Source: an uncultured Bacteroides sp. (lineage in GTDB: Bacteria; Bacteroidota; Bacteroidia; Bacteroidales; Bacteroidaceae). From it: a DNA stretch of 64,000 bases. Under the pieces are notes generated by a model. That model did no database searches and was not told the origin of the DNA. It saw only the letters and a list, made by a program, of their open reading frames with translations. The position numbers were made by a program, and so were the translations under genes. Where the stretch lies: NCBI GenBank assembly GCA_948847595.1, contig CAQOGY010000006.1:62001-126000 (forward strand), in the 5' to 3' direction. Positions 52,146 to 62,190 of this stretch are shown piece by piece. The first letter of the stretch is position 1; every line of letters starts with the position of its first letter.

Positions 52146-53717
52146 TTACTTTTGTAAGCCCGTCCGTTGTGGATTCTGTCCTTTCATCGGCCACGCTGAA
52201 TCTGCATAAGATGTAGCTCCGGATGAGATACATACCATATCAGACGCACCTGCAACAGCTTCTACACCGACATATAAATATCCTTTTGAATCCATTACCG
52301 GACTGGAAGTGCATTTTACTCCTAATTCAGCGGATGCAAGCAGACTACCGTCTTGTTTCACAATATAATAGATGGCTTTGTCCGAGATGATGTGGACATA
52401 TCCTCTGTTATCAACGATTGGCACACAGTTGCTGACGTTCTCCGTTGTAGCATAATGCCATTTTAAAGAACCGTCCGGATTTAAAGCGATAACACCTGCC
52501 GAAGCTTCACCGGCAACAGCATTTCCACCGTTGGCATAAAGCGTTCCATCCGTACCAATCACAACACCACCGTTGACAATGGCGCCTGGAGTTTTATGTA
52601 CCCATTTTTCCGTTCCGTCAGGATTCAAAGCTATAATAGCGCCACCTGATGTCAGTTCGGCTACGGTATAAATAGTTCCGTCCGCTCCTACTGTGTACGA
52701 GTTTCCTTTCAATGCCGTACCACCCAAATCTTTCTGATAAACAAACTTTTGAGTACCGGTAGCAAAATCATAACCAAAATATCCCGTATTCTTGGAAGAG
52801 CCGAAATAGACAGTTCCATCTTTCGACAGAGACATACCGGACAACACTTCCACATCTAAAGCTATTTCTTTGACTATATCACCGGCCGGACTTAATACGA
52901 TAAGTTTCTTTCCCCGATGTCCGAAGTAGATATTACCGGATGCGTCAATAGCCGGAGTGACAGCATACAAATTGGAATCGGCGGCTTTGTACGCCCATTT
53001 CCTGCTGCCGTTGCTTCCTACGGCAAACAAGAATAATGCACGGGGATGTTCAGAAGTAGCCGGCTTCAAATCGCGAACCACAATATATACATCTCCATTC
53101 GGTCCCACTGCCGGACTTGCATATACCATGCTTGCCCCTCCGCCCGGATTCAGTTCATTCATATTGGCAGTTACGTCAAATGCCCATTTCAGTGTTCCGT
53201 TTTCCGTATCATAGGCAAAAAGTTTCACGTCGAATGCTCCTGTGGAAGTCTGGTCGGTAATCATATAAACCGTTTTACCGTCAGCCGACAATGCAGGTGA
53301 GACTGTACTTTCAATAGCTCCGCCCATTTCTTTCTGCCACATTACATTGATTGCTTTAGCGGGATCCAAGATGGTAAGGTCTTTCTTGGCTGTCGCGCTC
53401 AAACCGTTATTGTCGGTCACCGTCAGTTTAATGGTAAATGTACCGTCCGACGGATAAACGAAAGTTGGGTTCTGTTCCGTTGAGACAGATTTCTTTTCGT
53501 CTCCAAACTCCCATAACCATGCTATTATCCGATTCCCTTCATCGGGCACGGAAGCATCTTTAAAGACAGCAGCCTGTCCCAATTCATACATACTTTCACC
53601 AATGGTAAAGTCTGCCTTTGCCGCAGTGTTATAATATACCTTATCCTCTTCGCAAGAAGAAAATGCAAGAATACAAATCAATGATAATAAATAAGCTAAT
53701 CTGTTCATAGTATTCAT
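52146..53717 (-). CDS. Lipoprotein with PKD and PQQ-like propeller domains (putative surface glycan-binding protein)
   Basis: A 523-aa lipoprotein: lipobox AFSSC near residue 22, followed by EEDK, an acidic start typical of surface-exported Bacteroides lipoproteins. A PKD domain occupies about 35-120 (AWLWEFGDEKKS, GTFTIKLTVTDNNGLSATAKK). An eight-bladed PQQ-type propeller follows (about 125-520), each blade with a GxIYF or DGTLYANGG strand and ALNPDGxxKW turn. No catalytic motif is evident. It lies between two propeller-enzyme genes in the SusC/D operon, so I infer a surface binding role, but a catalytic role cannot be excluded. Confidence 0.7.
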   Translation of the reverse strand: MNTMNRLAYLLSLICILAFSSCEEDKVYYNTAAKADFTIGESMYELGQAAVFKDASVPDEGNRIIAWLWEFGDEKKSVSTEQNPTFVYPSDGTFTIKLTVTDNNGLSATAKKDLTILDPAKAINVMWQKEMGGAIESTVSPALSADGKTVYMITDQTSTGAFDVKLFAYDTENGTLKWAFDVTANMNELNPGGGASMVYASPAVGPNGDVYIVVRDLKPATSEHPRALFLFAVGSNGSRKWAYKAADSNLYAVTPAIDASGNIYFGHRGKKLIVLSPAGDIVKEIALDVEVLSGMSLSKDGTVYFGSSKNTGYFGYDFATGTQKFVYQKDLGGTALKGNSYTVGADGTIYTVAELTSGGAIIALNPDGTEKWVHKTPGAIVNGGVVIGTDGTLYANGGNAVAGEASAGVIALNPDGSLKWHYATTENVSNCVPIVDNRGYVHIISDKAIYYIVKQDGSLLASAELGVKCTSSPVMDSKGYLYVGVEAVAGASDMVCISSGATSYADSAWPMKGQNPQRTGLQK

Positions 53718-53720
53718 TTT

Positions 53721-55439
53721 TTAATTGGTTTTATCTATTCCGGAAATATTCAATCCGGGCCCTCCGCCAGCGGTGTAGCCCATACTTTCCCCGTTCACGG
53801 AAGGAGAAATCCAGAAAGCGAATATTTCACCGTTATCAATATAGAATTTCACTTTCAGTTGTTTGTCCTTTAAAGAGGCTAACGAAGCGTTTCCTGTCCA
53901 TTCAATCCTCGCTTTTACATTATCCCCTTTAAAGGCTTTGCACTCGTCTTTTGAGAATCCTTCGATTACTTTATTGCCGGAATCCAAAAGTTCAACTTTC
54001 ATTTCTCCCGTAACGTCGGCATTCACAAAGAAGTGAGAACCGTCAAATTTCAGTAAGGAAGTTTGCAACTCTCCTGTTCCTTTCATAGACGCAAATCCAT
54101 CGCGGCGAAGCATGGCCAGTCCGGTAGTGGTAATCTCCTGTGTGCCTCTCAAACGACGGCCGCTCAGATAGAAATAGAGTTTGTCGCCTACTATTAACGG
54201 CGCTCCGGCTACGGATTGCAAATTACCTTGGTTCCATGCGTCCGGAGTTGTCGTATTTACGGCATGGAAAGGATTCATGTCCTCACGAAACCAACTGTAA
54301 CCGTCGCGGCTATATCCCACCATGACTTGATTTCTCTTGATTACGTTGTCCGAAGCACAAACATCGTTTTCCGGCCCTTGCCAAACGGAGAAGAATCCCA
54401 ACATAATACTTTCATAAGGGGTGGCATCCTGATTGTATATCGCAGGAGCGATGTCCGGATAGTCAGGATGACGCTGTTCATTCGCCCACGGACCGAACCA
54501 AAATGCACTCAATAATGCTTCCGCTTTTTTTGTGCCGGCTTGCGGGTCGGCATTTTCATTATAATCCCTTGCACGGACTAATTTGTTTGCGTCTATCCGG
54601 ACATTGTGCCGCATACTATATACCCATACGTTTCTGAACGGATTCTTATAGACTGTGGAGCGGTCGGCAACCGGTTCCGATTGTGCGGCGGCACGCCAGA
54701 CCTTGCCATCTGAAGAAGTTTTATAATTATATCTCCATTTTCCGGCTTCACGCGCCACTAAAAACATCTTGTATCTTTTCGATGCATTGCTTTCCTGTTT
54801 ATCCATCCAAATAACGGATGCGTCACGTTCCGAGTTATAGTCAACGATATTTGTTCCGGCTACAACGGAAAGAGTCGGTTTCGTCCAGTTGATTCCGTCC
54901 GTTGATTCCGCATAGCAAGTCACTCCCGCCCCACTAGTTGCATAAGAGCCGCCACCTGCCATATACCACATCTTGTATTTTCCTTCCTTTTCGTCATACC
55001 ATACCCCGTCGCTGAAAGGAGCGGCAAATGCCGCACCTTTTGTCCCGGTTTTCTCCCAATCCTGTTCCGGTGTCAGTATCGGATTGCCCGGATAATATTC
55101 AGGATAATGGAACGTACGTTTCAGATTGGTGGATTCTATCAGGAAATTGTCTACGAACAACTGGCGTCCTACCGAAATATTAATAACAGAAGGTTTATCC
55201 GACAGATAAAAAGGTGACATTCCCTTTTCCAGTTCAGACGAAGATGAACGTACCGGCGGCCACTGTTCGGGCAGACGAATCCCGTTGTACAATAGCCGTG
55301 AATCTACCGGCTCTTCGCCAGGCGGAACCACGACCGGGGGATTATTGTCTCCACCCGGAGTATCATCACTGCCACCGCAAGCTATCAGCATACAAGGCAG
55401 GAAGAATAGTAGTATATAAAATAAACGTTTCATAGTCAT
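53721..55439 (-). CDS. Five-bladed propeller lipoprotein, paralogue 2 (572 aa, probably surface)
   Basis: A lipoprotein with lipobox MLIAC near residue 21 and an acidic Gly-rich linker (GGSDDTPGGDNN), which suggests display on the cell surface. It shares the full paralogue architecture: LYNGIRLPEQWPP, VGRQLFVDNFLIESTNLKR, AAPFSDGVWYDEKEGKYKMW, CYAESTDGINWTKP, WQGPENDVC, NQVMVGYSRDGYSWF, NLQSVAGAPLIVGDKLYFYL, then the C-terminal sandwich and GYTAGGGPGLNISGID. Its surface location, against the probably periplasmic sister proteins, suggests initial attack on or binding of the polysaccharide. It is probably a glycoside hydrolase of the GH32/GH43-like fold; no substrate can be named. Confidence 0.75.
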   Translation of the reverse strand: MTMKRLFYILLFFLPCMLIACGGSDDTPGGDNNPPVVVPPGEEPVDSRLLYNGIRLPEQWPPVRSSSSELEKGMSPFYLSDKPSVINISVGRQLFVDNFLIESTNLKRTFHYPEYYPGNPILTPEQDWEKTGTKGAAFAAPFSDGVWYDEKEGKYKMWYMAGGGSYATSGAGVTCYAESTDGINWTKPTLSVVAGTNIVDYNSERDASVIWMDKQESNASKRYKMFLVAREAGKWRYNYKTSSDGKVWRAAAQSEPVADRSTVYKNPFRNVWVYSMRHNVRIDANKLVRARDYNENADPQAGTKKAEALLSAFWFGPWANEQRHPDYPDIAPAIYNQDATPYESIMLGFFSVWQGPENDVCASDNVIKRNQVMVGYSRDGYSWFREDMNPFHAVNTTTPDAWNQGNLQSVAGAPLIVGDKLYFYLSGRRLRGTQEITTTGLAMLRRDGFASMKGTGELQTSLLKFDGSHFFVNADVTGEMKVELLDSGNKVIEGFSKDECKAFKGDNVKARIEWTGNASLASLKDKQLKVKFYIDNGEIFAFWISPSVNGESMGYTAGGGPGLNISGIDKTN

Positions 55440-55446
55440 TTATCTT

Positions 55447-57129
55447 TTATTGGTTTGCAGGAACATCTATGCCGCTAGCTGACAGTCCTGGCCCGCCGCC
55501 GCTTGTATATCCGCGGCTTTCGCCCGTTTGCCACGGAGAAATCCAAAATGCGTATATATCAGCGTTATCCAGATAGAATTTCAGTCGGACAGCCTTCCCG
55601 ACAAGTGATGCCATATCCCGGTGTTTCTTCCATGTGACCAATTGTTTTGTCTTATCCGTTTTCTTCATCGGCACACAGTCTTTCCGGGTAAACCCTTCCA
55701 ATGGTTTCCCATCTTCATCCAGGATTTCTACGCTCAGGCTACCTTTTACATCTGCATTGATAAAAAGATGCTTGCCGTCAAAACGAATCTTCTCCGTCAG
55801 CAGATAACCGTCCTTATCTCCATGCATGGATACAAAACCATCCCTGCGTAAAGTAGCCAGTCCGGTAGATGTGTAGCTATCCCACATAATCTTGTTTCTT
55901 TGACGTCCGCTGGAATAGAAATAAAGTGAATCTCCTACTACCAGAGGCACTCCGTTGATAGACTGCATATTTCCCCAGTTCCATGCTCCTTCCGTCTCAT
56001 TCACTGCCATAAAAGGCTTGAAAGAAGGACGGTAGAAATGGAAGCCGTCACGGCTATACCCTAGAAAGATTTCATTCTTTTTCTGAATCCCCAGTTTGGC
56101 GCAGACTCCATTCTCCGGTCCCTGCCATACACTGTAAAGTCCCAACATGATACTTTCGTAAGCAATGGCATCAAAATTGTAAATACCGGGGTCGACTTCC
56201 GGAAACTCCGGATGACGCGGCTCTTTATTGCTCGGAGTAAACCAGTAGACCATATTCTTGTCCGGCACTCCTTTTCGGATACGATGCGCGAAACTTACTG
56301 CCATTTCGGGGTCTTTATTTTCCAAATAGCTGCGTGAACGGGAAGAGACTTTTGTCCCATAACGCATGCTCAATGCCCACACATCACGGAACGGATTGTA
56401 GAATGCCGATGAACGGTCGTATAAATCACCGGACTGGGCCACTCCCTCTCCCCAATGAATCCCGTCTGACGAGTATTTCAAGATAAATTGCCATCTGCGG
56501 TCGGTGGGACGGCGTTCGACATTGAACATCTTATACCGTTTGGACGGGTCTTTCTCCTGTTTGTCCAACCAGATAGTGGCTGCGTCACGATTGCAGGTAT
56601 CTACAATATTGGTCTGGTTCCAAATATCCAGTATAGGTTTTGTCCAGTGCTTACCGTCTTCCGATTCGGCATATCCAGTATAAAAGGTCTGATTGTCTCC
56701 TTTGTGAAGGACACCTGCACCGGCCAGGTACCACATTTTGAACTTCCGGTCTTTTTCGTCATACCATATCCCGTCACTGAAGGGGGCAGCGTAGAGCCCG
56801 CCTTCGGTTGTCTTTTCCCATTCCTTGTCAGGGCCGAGTACCGGATTCCCTTCGTAAAACCGGGGAGTATGGATGACTCTGTCCAGATTGGTTTCTGCAA
56901 TCAGAAAGGAATCAACAAATAGTTGCCGCCCTATATTTACCGGGATTACTCCCGGCTTTTGTTTAAGATAGGGTATCGGCATATCTTGTGCTTTTTGTGG
57001 CTCCGCATAGCGGGGCGGCCATTGTTCAGGCAGGTGTATGCCATTGTAAAGTACTTCTGTCTGGGCAATAGTTATGCCCGGTACTACCAGACTGAACAGT
57101 AGTACCGCAATATTTTTCAAATTTATCAT
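55447..57129 (-). CDS. Five-bladed propeller protein, paralogue 1 (560 aa, probably periplasmic)
   Basis: A secreted protein with an ordinary signal peptide (ending TIAQ, residue 23). It has the same domain plan as paralogue 2: VLYNGIHLPEQWPP, NIGRQLFVDSFLIAETNLDR, YAAPFSDGIWYDEKDRKFKMW, YAESEDGKHWTKP, WQGPENGVC, NEIFLGYSRDGFHF, NMQSINGVPLVVGDSLYFY, a C-terminal sandwich and GYTSGGGPGLSASGID. Blocks with WYDE, the AES pair and GPEN are the best candidates for the active site. It follows the SusD gene by 16 nt. Family membership within the propeller glycosidases is likely, but function is unknown. Confidence 0.75.
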   Translation of the reverse strand: MINLKNIAVLLFSLVVPGITIAQTEVLYNGIHLPEQWPPRYAEPQKAQDMPIPYLKQKPGVIPVNIGRQLFVDSFLIAETNLDRVIHTPRFYEGNPVLGPDKEWEKTTEGGLYAAPFSDGIWYDEKDRKFKMWYLAGAGVLHKGDNQTFYTGYAESEDGKHWTKPILDIWNQTNIVDTCNRDAATIWLDKQEKDPSKRYKMFNVERRPTDRRWQFILKYSSDGIHWGEGVAQSGDLYDRSSAFYNPFRDVWALSMRYGTKVSSRSRSYLENKDPEMAVSFAHRIRKGVPDKNMVYWFTPSNKEPRHPEFPEVDPGIYNFDAIAYESIMLGLYSVWQGPENGVCAKLGIQKKNEIFLGYSRDGFHFYRPSFKPFMAVNETEGAWNWGNMQSINGVPLVVGDSLYFYSSGRQRNKIMWDSYTSTGLATLRRDGFVSMHGDKDGYLLTEKIRFDGKHLFINADVKGSLSVEILDEDGKPLEGFTRKDCVPMKKTDKTKQLVTWKKHRDMASLVGKAVRLKFYLDNADIYAFWISPWQTGESRGYTSGGGPGLSASGIDVPANQ

Positions 57130-57145
57130 GCTAATTCTTTCTTAG

Positions 57146-58903
57146 TTAATATCCCGGATTATTTTCTGTGATATAAGGATTGGAATTCACTTCATTAATA
57201 GGAATCGGCAACCATTCGTGCTTGTTGGTGACGAATCCTTTAAAGTCATCTGCCGATATGAACTTCTTGAAGTTAGGATCAGATTCCTGCAACTCCGTAA
57301 AACGGCTGGCCAGCTTGCCCCAACGGAGCAAATCATAGAAACGATGCCCTTCCAAGGCAAATTCCAGGATTCTTTCATTCTGAATATCAGCCATGGTTAC
57401 GGAAGGGAGTTCGCTCATGTTGGCACGTCCGCGTACTTTGTTTACTGCCTGCAAGGGAGTCATGTTCGATGCTTGTGCACCACCGCTGACGACAGCTTCC
57501 GCATACATCATCAACACATCGGCATAACGGATATATCGCCAGTTCACTCCATGGGCACGGGGCTGATTATACACATACTCCTTGACACCTGCACCTACAC
57601 CGACCAGTTTAGGAGTCCCGTCCGCTTCCGTTTGTGTAGGCATGGAACAGTCAATCCCTTTCCTGATACCTGCCTTGAATGGGTGCGCCAAAGGATTGGA
57701 TACAGTGGCGAATCCCTCTTTTTCATTCTTTGCGGGATAAAGTTCTTCCCATTTATATCCACCGGGGCCTTTCAGACGTATCGGGTTGCCACCTGCGTCA
57801 TTTCTCAAATGAATGTCCGCATCCAAATCATTGAATATCATTGTGGAGAACATTCGGATATCAGTATAGCCGTCTTTGTCTATCGAATTCACAAACGCGT
57901 TATAAAGCCAGTTATGCACTACGCCTTCATAACCTACTCCCGCTCCCGGCAACATCAATCCACGTGAATCGAACGCTAGACCGGAAGTGGCAAGCCCCGG
58001 ATTGAATCCTGCATTATCGACATCGCCCAAGAATTGAAACTCAAGGATTGATTCTTCATTATTTTCATGAGCGACATCAAAATTATCAGCATAATTTTTA
58101 GTCAGGTCATAAGTTCCGTATTTTCCGTCTATAATATCAGCAAATTCTTTGGCGGCTTCACTGTAAAATGTAGTCTTGTCTTCGCCATAATTTTGCTCGA
58201 TTCCACTACGGTAGAGGTAAGCTTTTCCCAATAAGGCGGCTGCGGAAGCTTTTGTCACACGACCGGCATTCTTGCTGTCCCAATATCCCTTCACGGGCAA
58301 CAGTTCTTTCGCGTGTGCCAGGTCTTCCTGAATAAAGTTCCATACAGCGGCAGGTTTCTCTAAGGGACGAACATAGTCATCGCCGTTTCTCGGCATCTGT
58401 CTGATGGGAGATATGTTCCGGAAATTAATCAACAGGTAATAGTGCGCAAAGGCTCTCCAGAAATAGGCTTCACCCATATATGCGTTCCGCAGTTCTTCAT
58501 TGCCGCTAAAATCGACAGACGGGGCGGTTTCAATGATGTAGGATGCTTGGGATGCTGTGGTGTACATCAATGTATAAGGTTGCTCGATGGTGTAATAACT
58601 GGCATTCAAGTCGGCACCGAACATACCCGGCTTTCCATAATCCGAATTGGACGATGCTTCGTCGGAGCGGATTATCGTGGTCTTAGAGCCGGAAGCTCCC
58701 AGACAGCGTTGTGTAGACATATATCCGTACATGGTCATCACTGCGTCATTGACAGCGGACGGACTGGTGAAATAAGCTCCCATACTCGGCTGATTCGGAT
58801 TGATAGCCAGGTCATCAAAGATACCGTTACATCCGTGTAATATCAAGCCGCTCGCCAAGATAAATGCGGCATATACTTTCTTATAGTTTTTCATATGAAT
58901 CAT
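57146..58903 (-). CDS. SusD/RagB-family nutrient-binding lipoprotein
   Basis: A 585-aa surface lipoprotein (lipobox LILHGC near residue 25). SusD features: AVNDAVMTMYGYMSTQ, the TPR-like helix region with RNAYMGEAYFWRAFAHYYLLINF (about 140-160), KASAAALLGKAYLYRSG, and the C-terminal block RYADVLMMYAEAV with NERILEFALEGHRFYDLLRWGKL. It forms the lid of the SusC barrel and binds glycan. The start is ATG at 58903 or, three codons later, ATG at 58894 (MKNYKK), which begins the signal peptide. It lies 10 nt after SusC. Confidence 0.95.
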   Translation of the reverse strand: MIHMKNYKKVYAAFILASGLILHGCNGIFDDLAINPNQPSMGAYFTSPSAVNDAVMTMYGYMSTQRCLGASGSKTTIIRSDEASSNSDYGKPGMFGADLNASYYTIEQPYTLMYTTASQASYIIETAPSVDFSGNEELRNAYMGEAYFWRAFAHYYLLINFRNISPIRQMPRNGDDYVRPLEKPAAVWNFIQEDLAHAKELLPVKGYWDSKNAGRVTKASAAALLGKAYLYRSGIEQNYGEDKTTFYSEAAKEFADIIDGKYGTYDLTKNYADNFDVAHENNEESILEFQFLGDVDNAGFNPGLATSGLAFDSRGLMLPGAGVGYEGVVHNWLYNAFVNSIDKDGYTDIRMFSTMIFNDLDADIHLRNDAGGNPIRLKGPGGYKWEELYPAKNEKEGFATVSNPLAHPFKAGIRKGIDCSMPTQTEADGTPKLVGVGAGVKEYVYNQPRAHGVNWRYIRYADVLMMYAEAVVSGGAQASNMTPLQAVNKVRGRANMSELPSVTMADIQNERILEFALEGHRFYDLLRWGKLASRFTELQESDPNFKKFISADDFKGFVTNKHEWLPIPINEVNSNPYITENNPGY

Positions 58904-58913
58904 ATTTTAGTTA

Positions 58914-61900
58914 TCAGAATGAAGCGTTAAAACCAAAAGTGAATGTTCGGGCATTGGGGTATGAACTGATGTCAATGCCACGTGAGAACAATACGTTAGA
59001 ACTTACTTCGGGGTCATAACCGGAGTATTGGGTCAGTGTAAACAAATTCTGCACACCTGCATAAACACGCAGATTATTGAACCGGATTGCTTCCAGCCAC
59101 TTTTTAGGCAGTGAATAGCCTAACTGAAGGTTCTTCAGACGTAAATAGGAACCGTCTTCAACATAAAATTCACTCGGCAGGGAGTTTCCGCCACTTGTGT
59201 TTTGGGTTTTCATGACAGGTATTCCCGTATTCTTATTTGTTTTCGTCCATCCATTCATAGCCTCTTTGACCACATTGTTGGAATAATCAAAATAATAGGT
59301 GTACTTTTTCTGATTGAATATATCATTTCCCTGCACTCCCTGGAAGAAAACAGTCAAATCAAAGTCCTTGTATGCCATGTTGATGTTCAAGCCGTATGTA
59401 AAGTCAGGGATAGGGCTGCCCAGAATGACTTTATCATTTGCATTGACTACTCCATTCTTGTCCGTATCCGCAAAGATGAAATTTCCTTCCGCATCAAAAC
59501 CATCAATCTTATAGCCATAGAATGAACCGATAGCTTCTCCCGGCATGGTAATGGAAGCAGCATCATTAAAGTAGCTGGACATTGCGCCGGAAGTAATCGG
59601 CTGCACGTTTTCCCCCAATGATAATACTTTATTCTTCAACGTTGCGATATTGAATGTCGCATCTATATGGAAGTCTTTCGTCAATTGTTTCCTGTAATTC
59701 ATCATAAACTCCCATCCTGTATTTTTTACGGAAGCTGTATTGACGTACGGTTTTTCACGTGAACTGTTGATTTCAAAGATTTGCCCGGAAGACAGGTTCA
59801 AGTCAATCTGCGCCAACAAATCTACGTTCTTTTTCACGAAATAGTCTAATGACAAGGTCAGGTCATTGTTGAAGAAGCCCAGTTCGATACCAATATCTGT
59901 GGTTTTTGCCGTTTCCCATTTCAGGTCTTTCGATTTCAGATAGGCTGCGCGTCCTGTCACATAGCGCTCTCCGCCTACTGTGTATGGAATAGGCCCATAA
60001 GCTATCGCGTCGAAATTATAGGGGTTGAGGAAGTTGGCTCCCAACTCACCGTAACTGGCTCTAATCTTCAATTTGCTCATTACAGGATTTTGGAACCATT
60101 TCTCCTGATGTACATTCCATCCGGCGGAGACAGAGGGGAAGTAACCTACCCTATTGTCTTTATGAAACTTGGAAGATTCGTCCCGGCGGATACTCAAGGA
60201 CAGCAGATATTTATTATCATAATCGTAGTTCACACGGGCGAAGAAAGAAAGCAATGCCGCATTACTGTCGCCTGCCGAAATCTTGCCATCTTCATTTTGG
60301 AATCCGGTGATATCCGTTCCACCCAAGTCGTTAATGGTAGAGTTGGTCATGTAGCGATAGTATTCTCTCATCCAGCTTGTTCCTAGTAAAGCGTCTATTG
60401 AGTGACGGTTGAATGTCTTGTTGTAAGTCAGCAAGTTATCAATCGTATAAGTAAATTCTTCACCTCTTGTTTCCGATACGCTGTTGCGTGTATTGCCGTA
60501 ATCTTTATCGGGAGTTCCATCTGAGTTCCATTTTGTGTAATACTCAGGTGTATGGGTATAATTATGCTTATTGCTATAATTTCCGCTTAACGATAATTTG
60601 TATTTTAAGCCGCCCCAAATATCCAGTTGGGCGTTCAAAGAGCCGATTAAATCCGTCACTTTATTGAACTGGTCAGTATAATGCAATGGGGCTATCTTAT
60701 TCTGTGCCTTGCCATCTTCGGGGTTGATGTAATAATCAGGGCCACCCGAAGTAAACCGTCCTTGTTCATCATAAATAGGTAATGTCGGCAAAGCTATGTT
60801 GAAAGCTGTAGTAGGAGTTTTATCCTTATGGGTCAGTCCGAGGGTTTCGGAAAATGAGAAACGTCCTTTTTTATAAGAGGTATTCAGGCGGAAGTTATAA
60901 CGTTTATAATCCGAATAAATCGTCATGCCGGTCTGGTCAAGATAACCGAGGCTTGTACTGAAAGTAGAGTTGTCTCCACCACCTGCGATACTGGCATTCA
61001 GGTTCCATACCGGGGCAAACTGTATCCATTCTTTTGACCAGTCGGTATTCAGGTTCGGATTGGTAGGATTATCATTCTCCGGTGCATGAGGCAAGCCACT
61101 GTTGTCTGCCACCATATTGGCAAATTCTCTCCATTCCGACGCATTGAGAAACTCCGGAATATTAGTCGTCTTCTGGAAAGCGAACGAACCGTCTATCTGA
61201 ATGACGGGCTTGCCGGACTTTCCTTTCTTTGTAGTAATCAAAACGACGCCATTGGCGGCACGTGAGCCGTAGATAGCGGCAGCCGCACCATCTTTCAGTA
61301 CTTCGATAGATTCAATGTCATTGGGATTCAATGAGCTTAATCCGGCATTACTGAATGCTCCGTCGATGACATACAGAGGTTCGGTAGCGCCAAAAGAAGC
61401 GGCACCGCGAATCACGATGTTGACATCTGCTCCCGCCACACCGGCTTGCTGTACGATGTCTACCCCCGGAGTACGTCCCTGTAAGGTTGAAGCGACATTG
61501 GAAGATACCTGTTTGCTGATTTCCTGGGAAGAGATGGAAGCGACTGCACCTGTCAGGCTTGATTTCTTCTGCACGCCGTAACCGACTACTACGACTTCAT
61601 CCAGTACTTCCGTATCGTCCTGCAACTGGATAGAATATGAATTCTTATTCCCTACCTTTACTTCCTGTGTCTTATAACCGATATAGCTGACAGCCAAAAG
61701 TGCATCTGCCGGAGCATCCAATGTAAAGTTACCATCTACATCTGTCACAGTACCTGTCCCCGCTCCTTTCACCAATACACTGGCACCAATCACCGGTTCG
61801 CCTTTGGTATCTGTCACGGTTCCCGTTATTTTCTTTGTTTTCTGATTTCCTTGTGATGCAACGGGGGCTTCTTTTGCTCTGAGGTATATTTTCTTCTCCC

Positions 61901-62162
61901 CAATTTCATAAGCCACATTGGTACCCGCAAATAAGTCATCTAATACTTTGGAAAGGTCTTTGTCTTTTGCCTGAACGGAGACAATCCGTTCGGGGTTGAC
62001 AATCGTACGGCTGTAAGCTACCGTAAGCCCTGTCTGTTTGGTAATGAGCGAAAATACTTTCTCCAACTTGACTTGTTGAAGATTCATTGTTATTTTCTGA
62101 GCCGATGCCGCAAGACTTACAGCAAAGCTCAATAACAATACAAGCAATACTCTGTTCTTCAT
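58914..62162 (-). CDS. SusC/RagA-family TonB-dependent transporter with STN domain
   Basis: A 1082-aa outer-membrane importer. ATG at 62162 is chosen because the signal peptide (MKNRVLLVLLLSFAVSLAASAQ) starts there; an upstream frame to 62219 covers a hairpin. Order: STN domain (about 25-90), carboxypeptidase-like domain (KITGTVTDTKGEPVIGASV), TonB box region (EVLDEVVVVGYGVQKKSSLTG), plug (to about 320, PLYVIDGAFSNAGLSSLNPNDIESIEVLKD), and barrel ending NARTFTFGFNASF. The STN domain is the contact for FecR-type anti-sigma factors, and a fecR-like gene lies just upstream, so import and induction are probably coupled. It lacks a TAnnTTTG box, as expected for sigma-factor-dependent control. Confidence 0.95.
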   Translation of the reverse strand: MKNRVLLVLLLSFAVSLAASAQKITMNLQQVKLEKVFSLITKQTGLTVAYSRTIVNPERIVSVQAKDKDLSKVLDDLFAGTNVAYEIGEKKIYLRAKEAPVASQGNQKTKKITGTVTDTKGEPVIGASVLVKGAGTGTVTDVDGNFTLDAPADALLAVSYIGYKTQEVKVGNKNSYSIQLQDDTEVLDEVVVVGYGVQKKSSLTGAVASISSQEISKQVSSNVASTLQGRTPGVDIVQQAGVAGADVNIVIRGAASFGATEPLYVIDGAFSNAGLSSLNPNDIESIEVLKDGAAAAIYGSRAANGVVLITTKKGKSGKPVIQIDGSFAFQKTTNIPEFLNASEWREFANMVADNSGLPHAPENDNPTNPNLNTDWSKEWIQFAPVWNLNASIAGGGDNSTFSTSLGYLDQTGMTIYSDYKRYNFRLNTSYKKGRFSFSETLGLTHKDKTPTTAFNIALPTLPIYDEQGRFTSGGPDYYINPEDGKAQNKIAPLHYTDQFNKVTDLIGSLNAQLDIWGGLKYKLSLSGNYSNKHNYTHTPEYYTKWNSDGTPDKDYGNTRNSVSETRGEEFTYTIDNLLTYNKTFNRHSIDALLGTSWMREYYRYMTNSTINDLGGTDITGFQNEDGKISAGDSNAALLSFFARVNYDYDNKYLLSLSIRRDESSKFHKDNRVGYFPSVSAGWNVHQEKWFQNPVMSKLKIRASYGELGANFLNPYNFDAIAYGPIPYTVGGERYVTGRAAYLKSKDLKWETAKTTDIGIELGFFNNDLTLSLDYFVKKNVDLLAQIDLNLSSGQIFEINSSREKPYVNTASVKNTGWEFMMNYRKQLTKDFHIDATFNIATLKNKVLSLGENVQPITSGAMSSYFNDAASITMPGEAIGSFYGYKIDGFDAEGNFIFADTDKNGVVNANDKVILGSPIPDFTYGLNINMAYKDFDLTVFFQGVQGNDIFNQKKYTYYFDYSNNVVKEAMNGWTKTNKNTGIPVMKTQNTSGGNSLPSEFYVEDGSYLRLKNLQLGYSLPKKWLEAIRFNNLRVYAGVQNLFTLTQYSGYDPEVSSNVLFSRGIDISSYPNARTFTFGFNASF

Positions 62163-62190
62163 ACTTAGTTTGTTTAAAGTTATAAATAGG

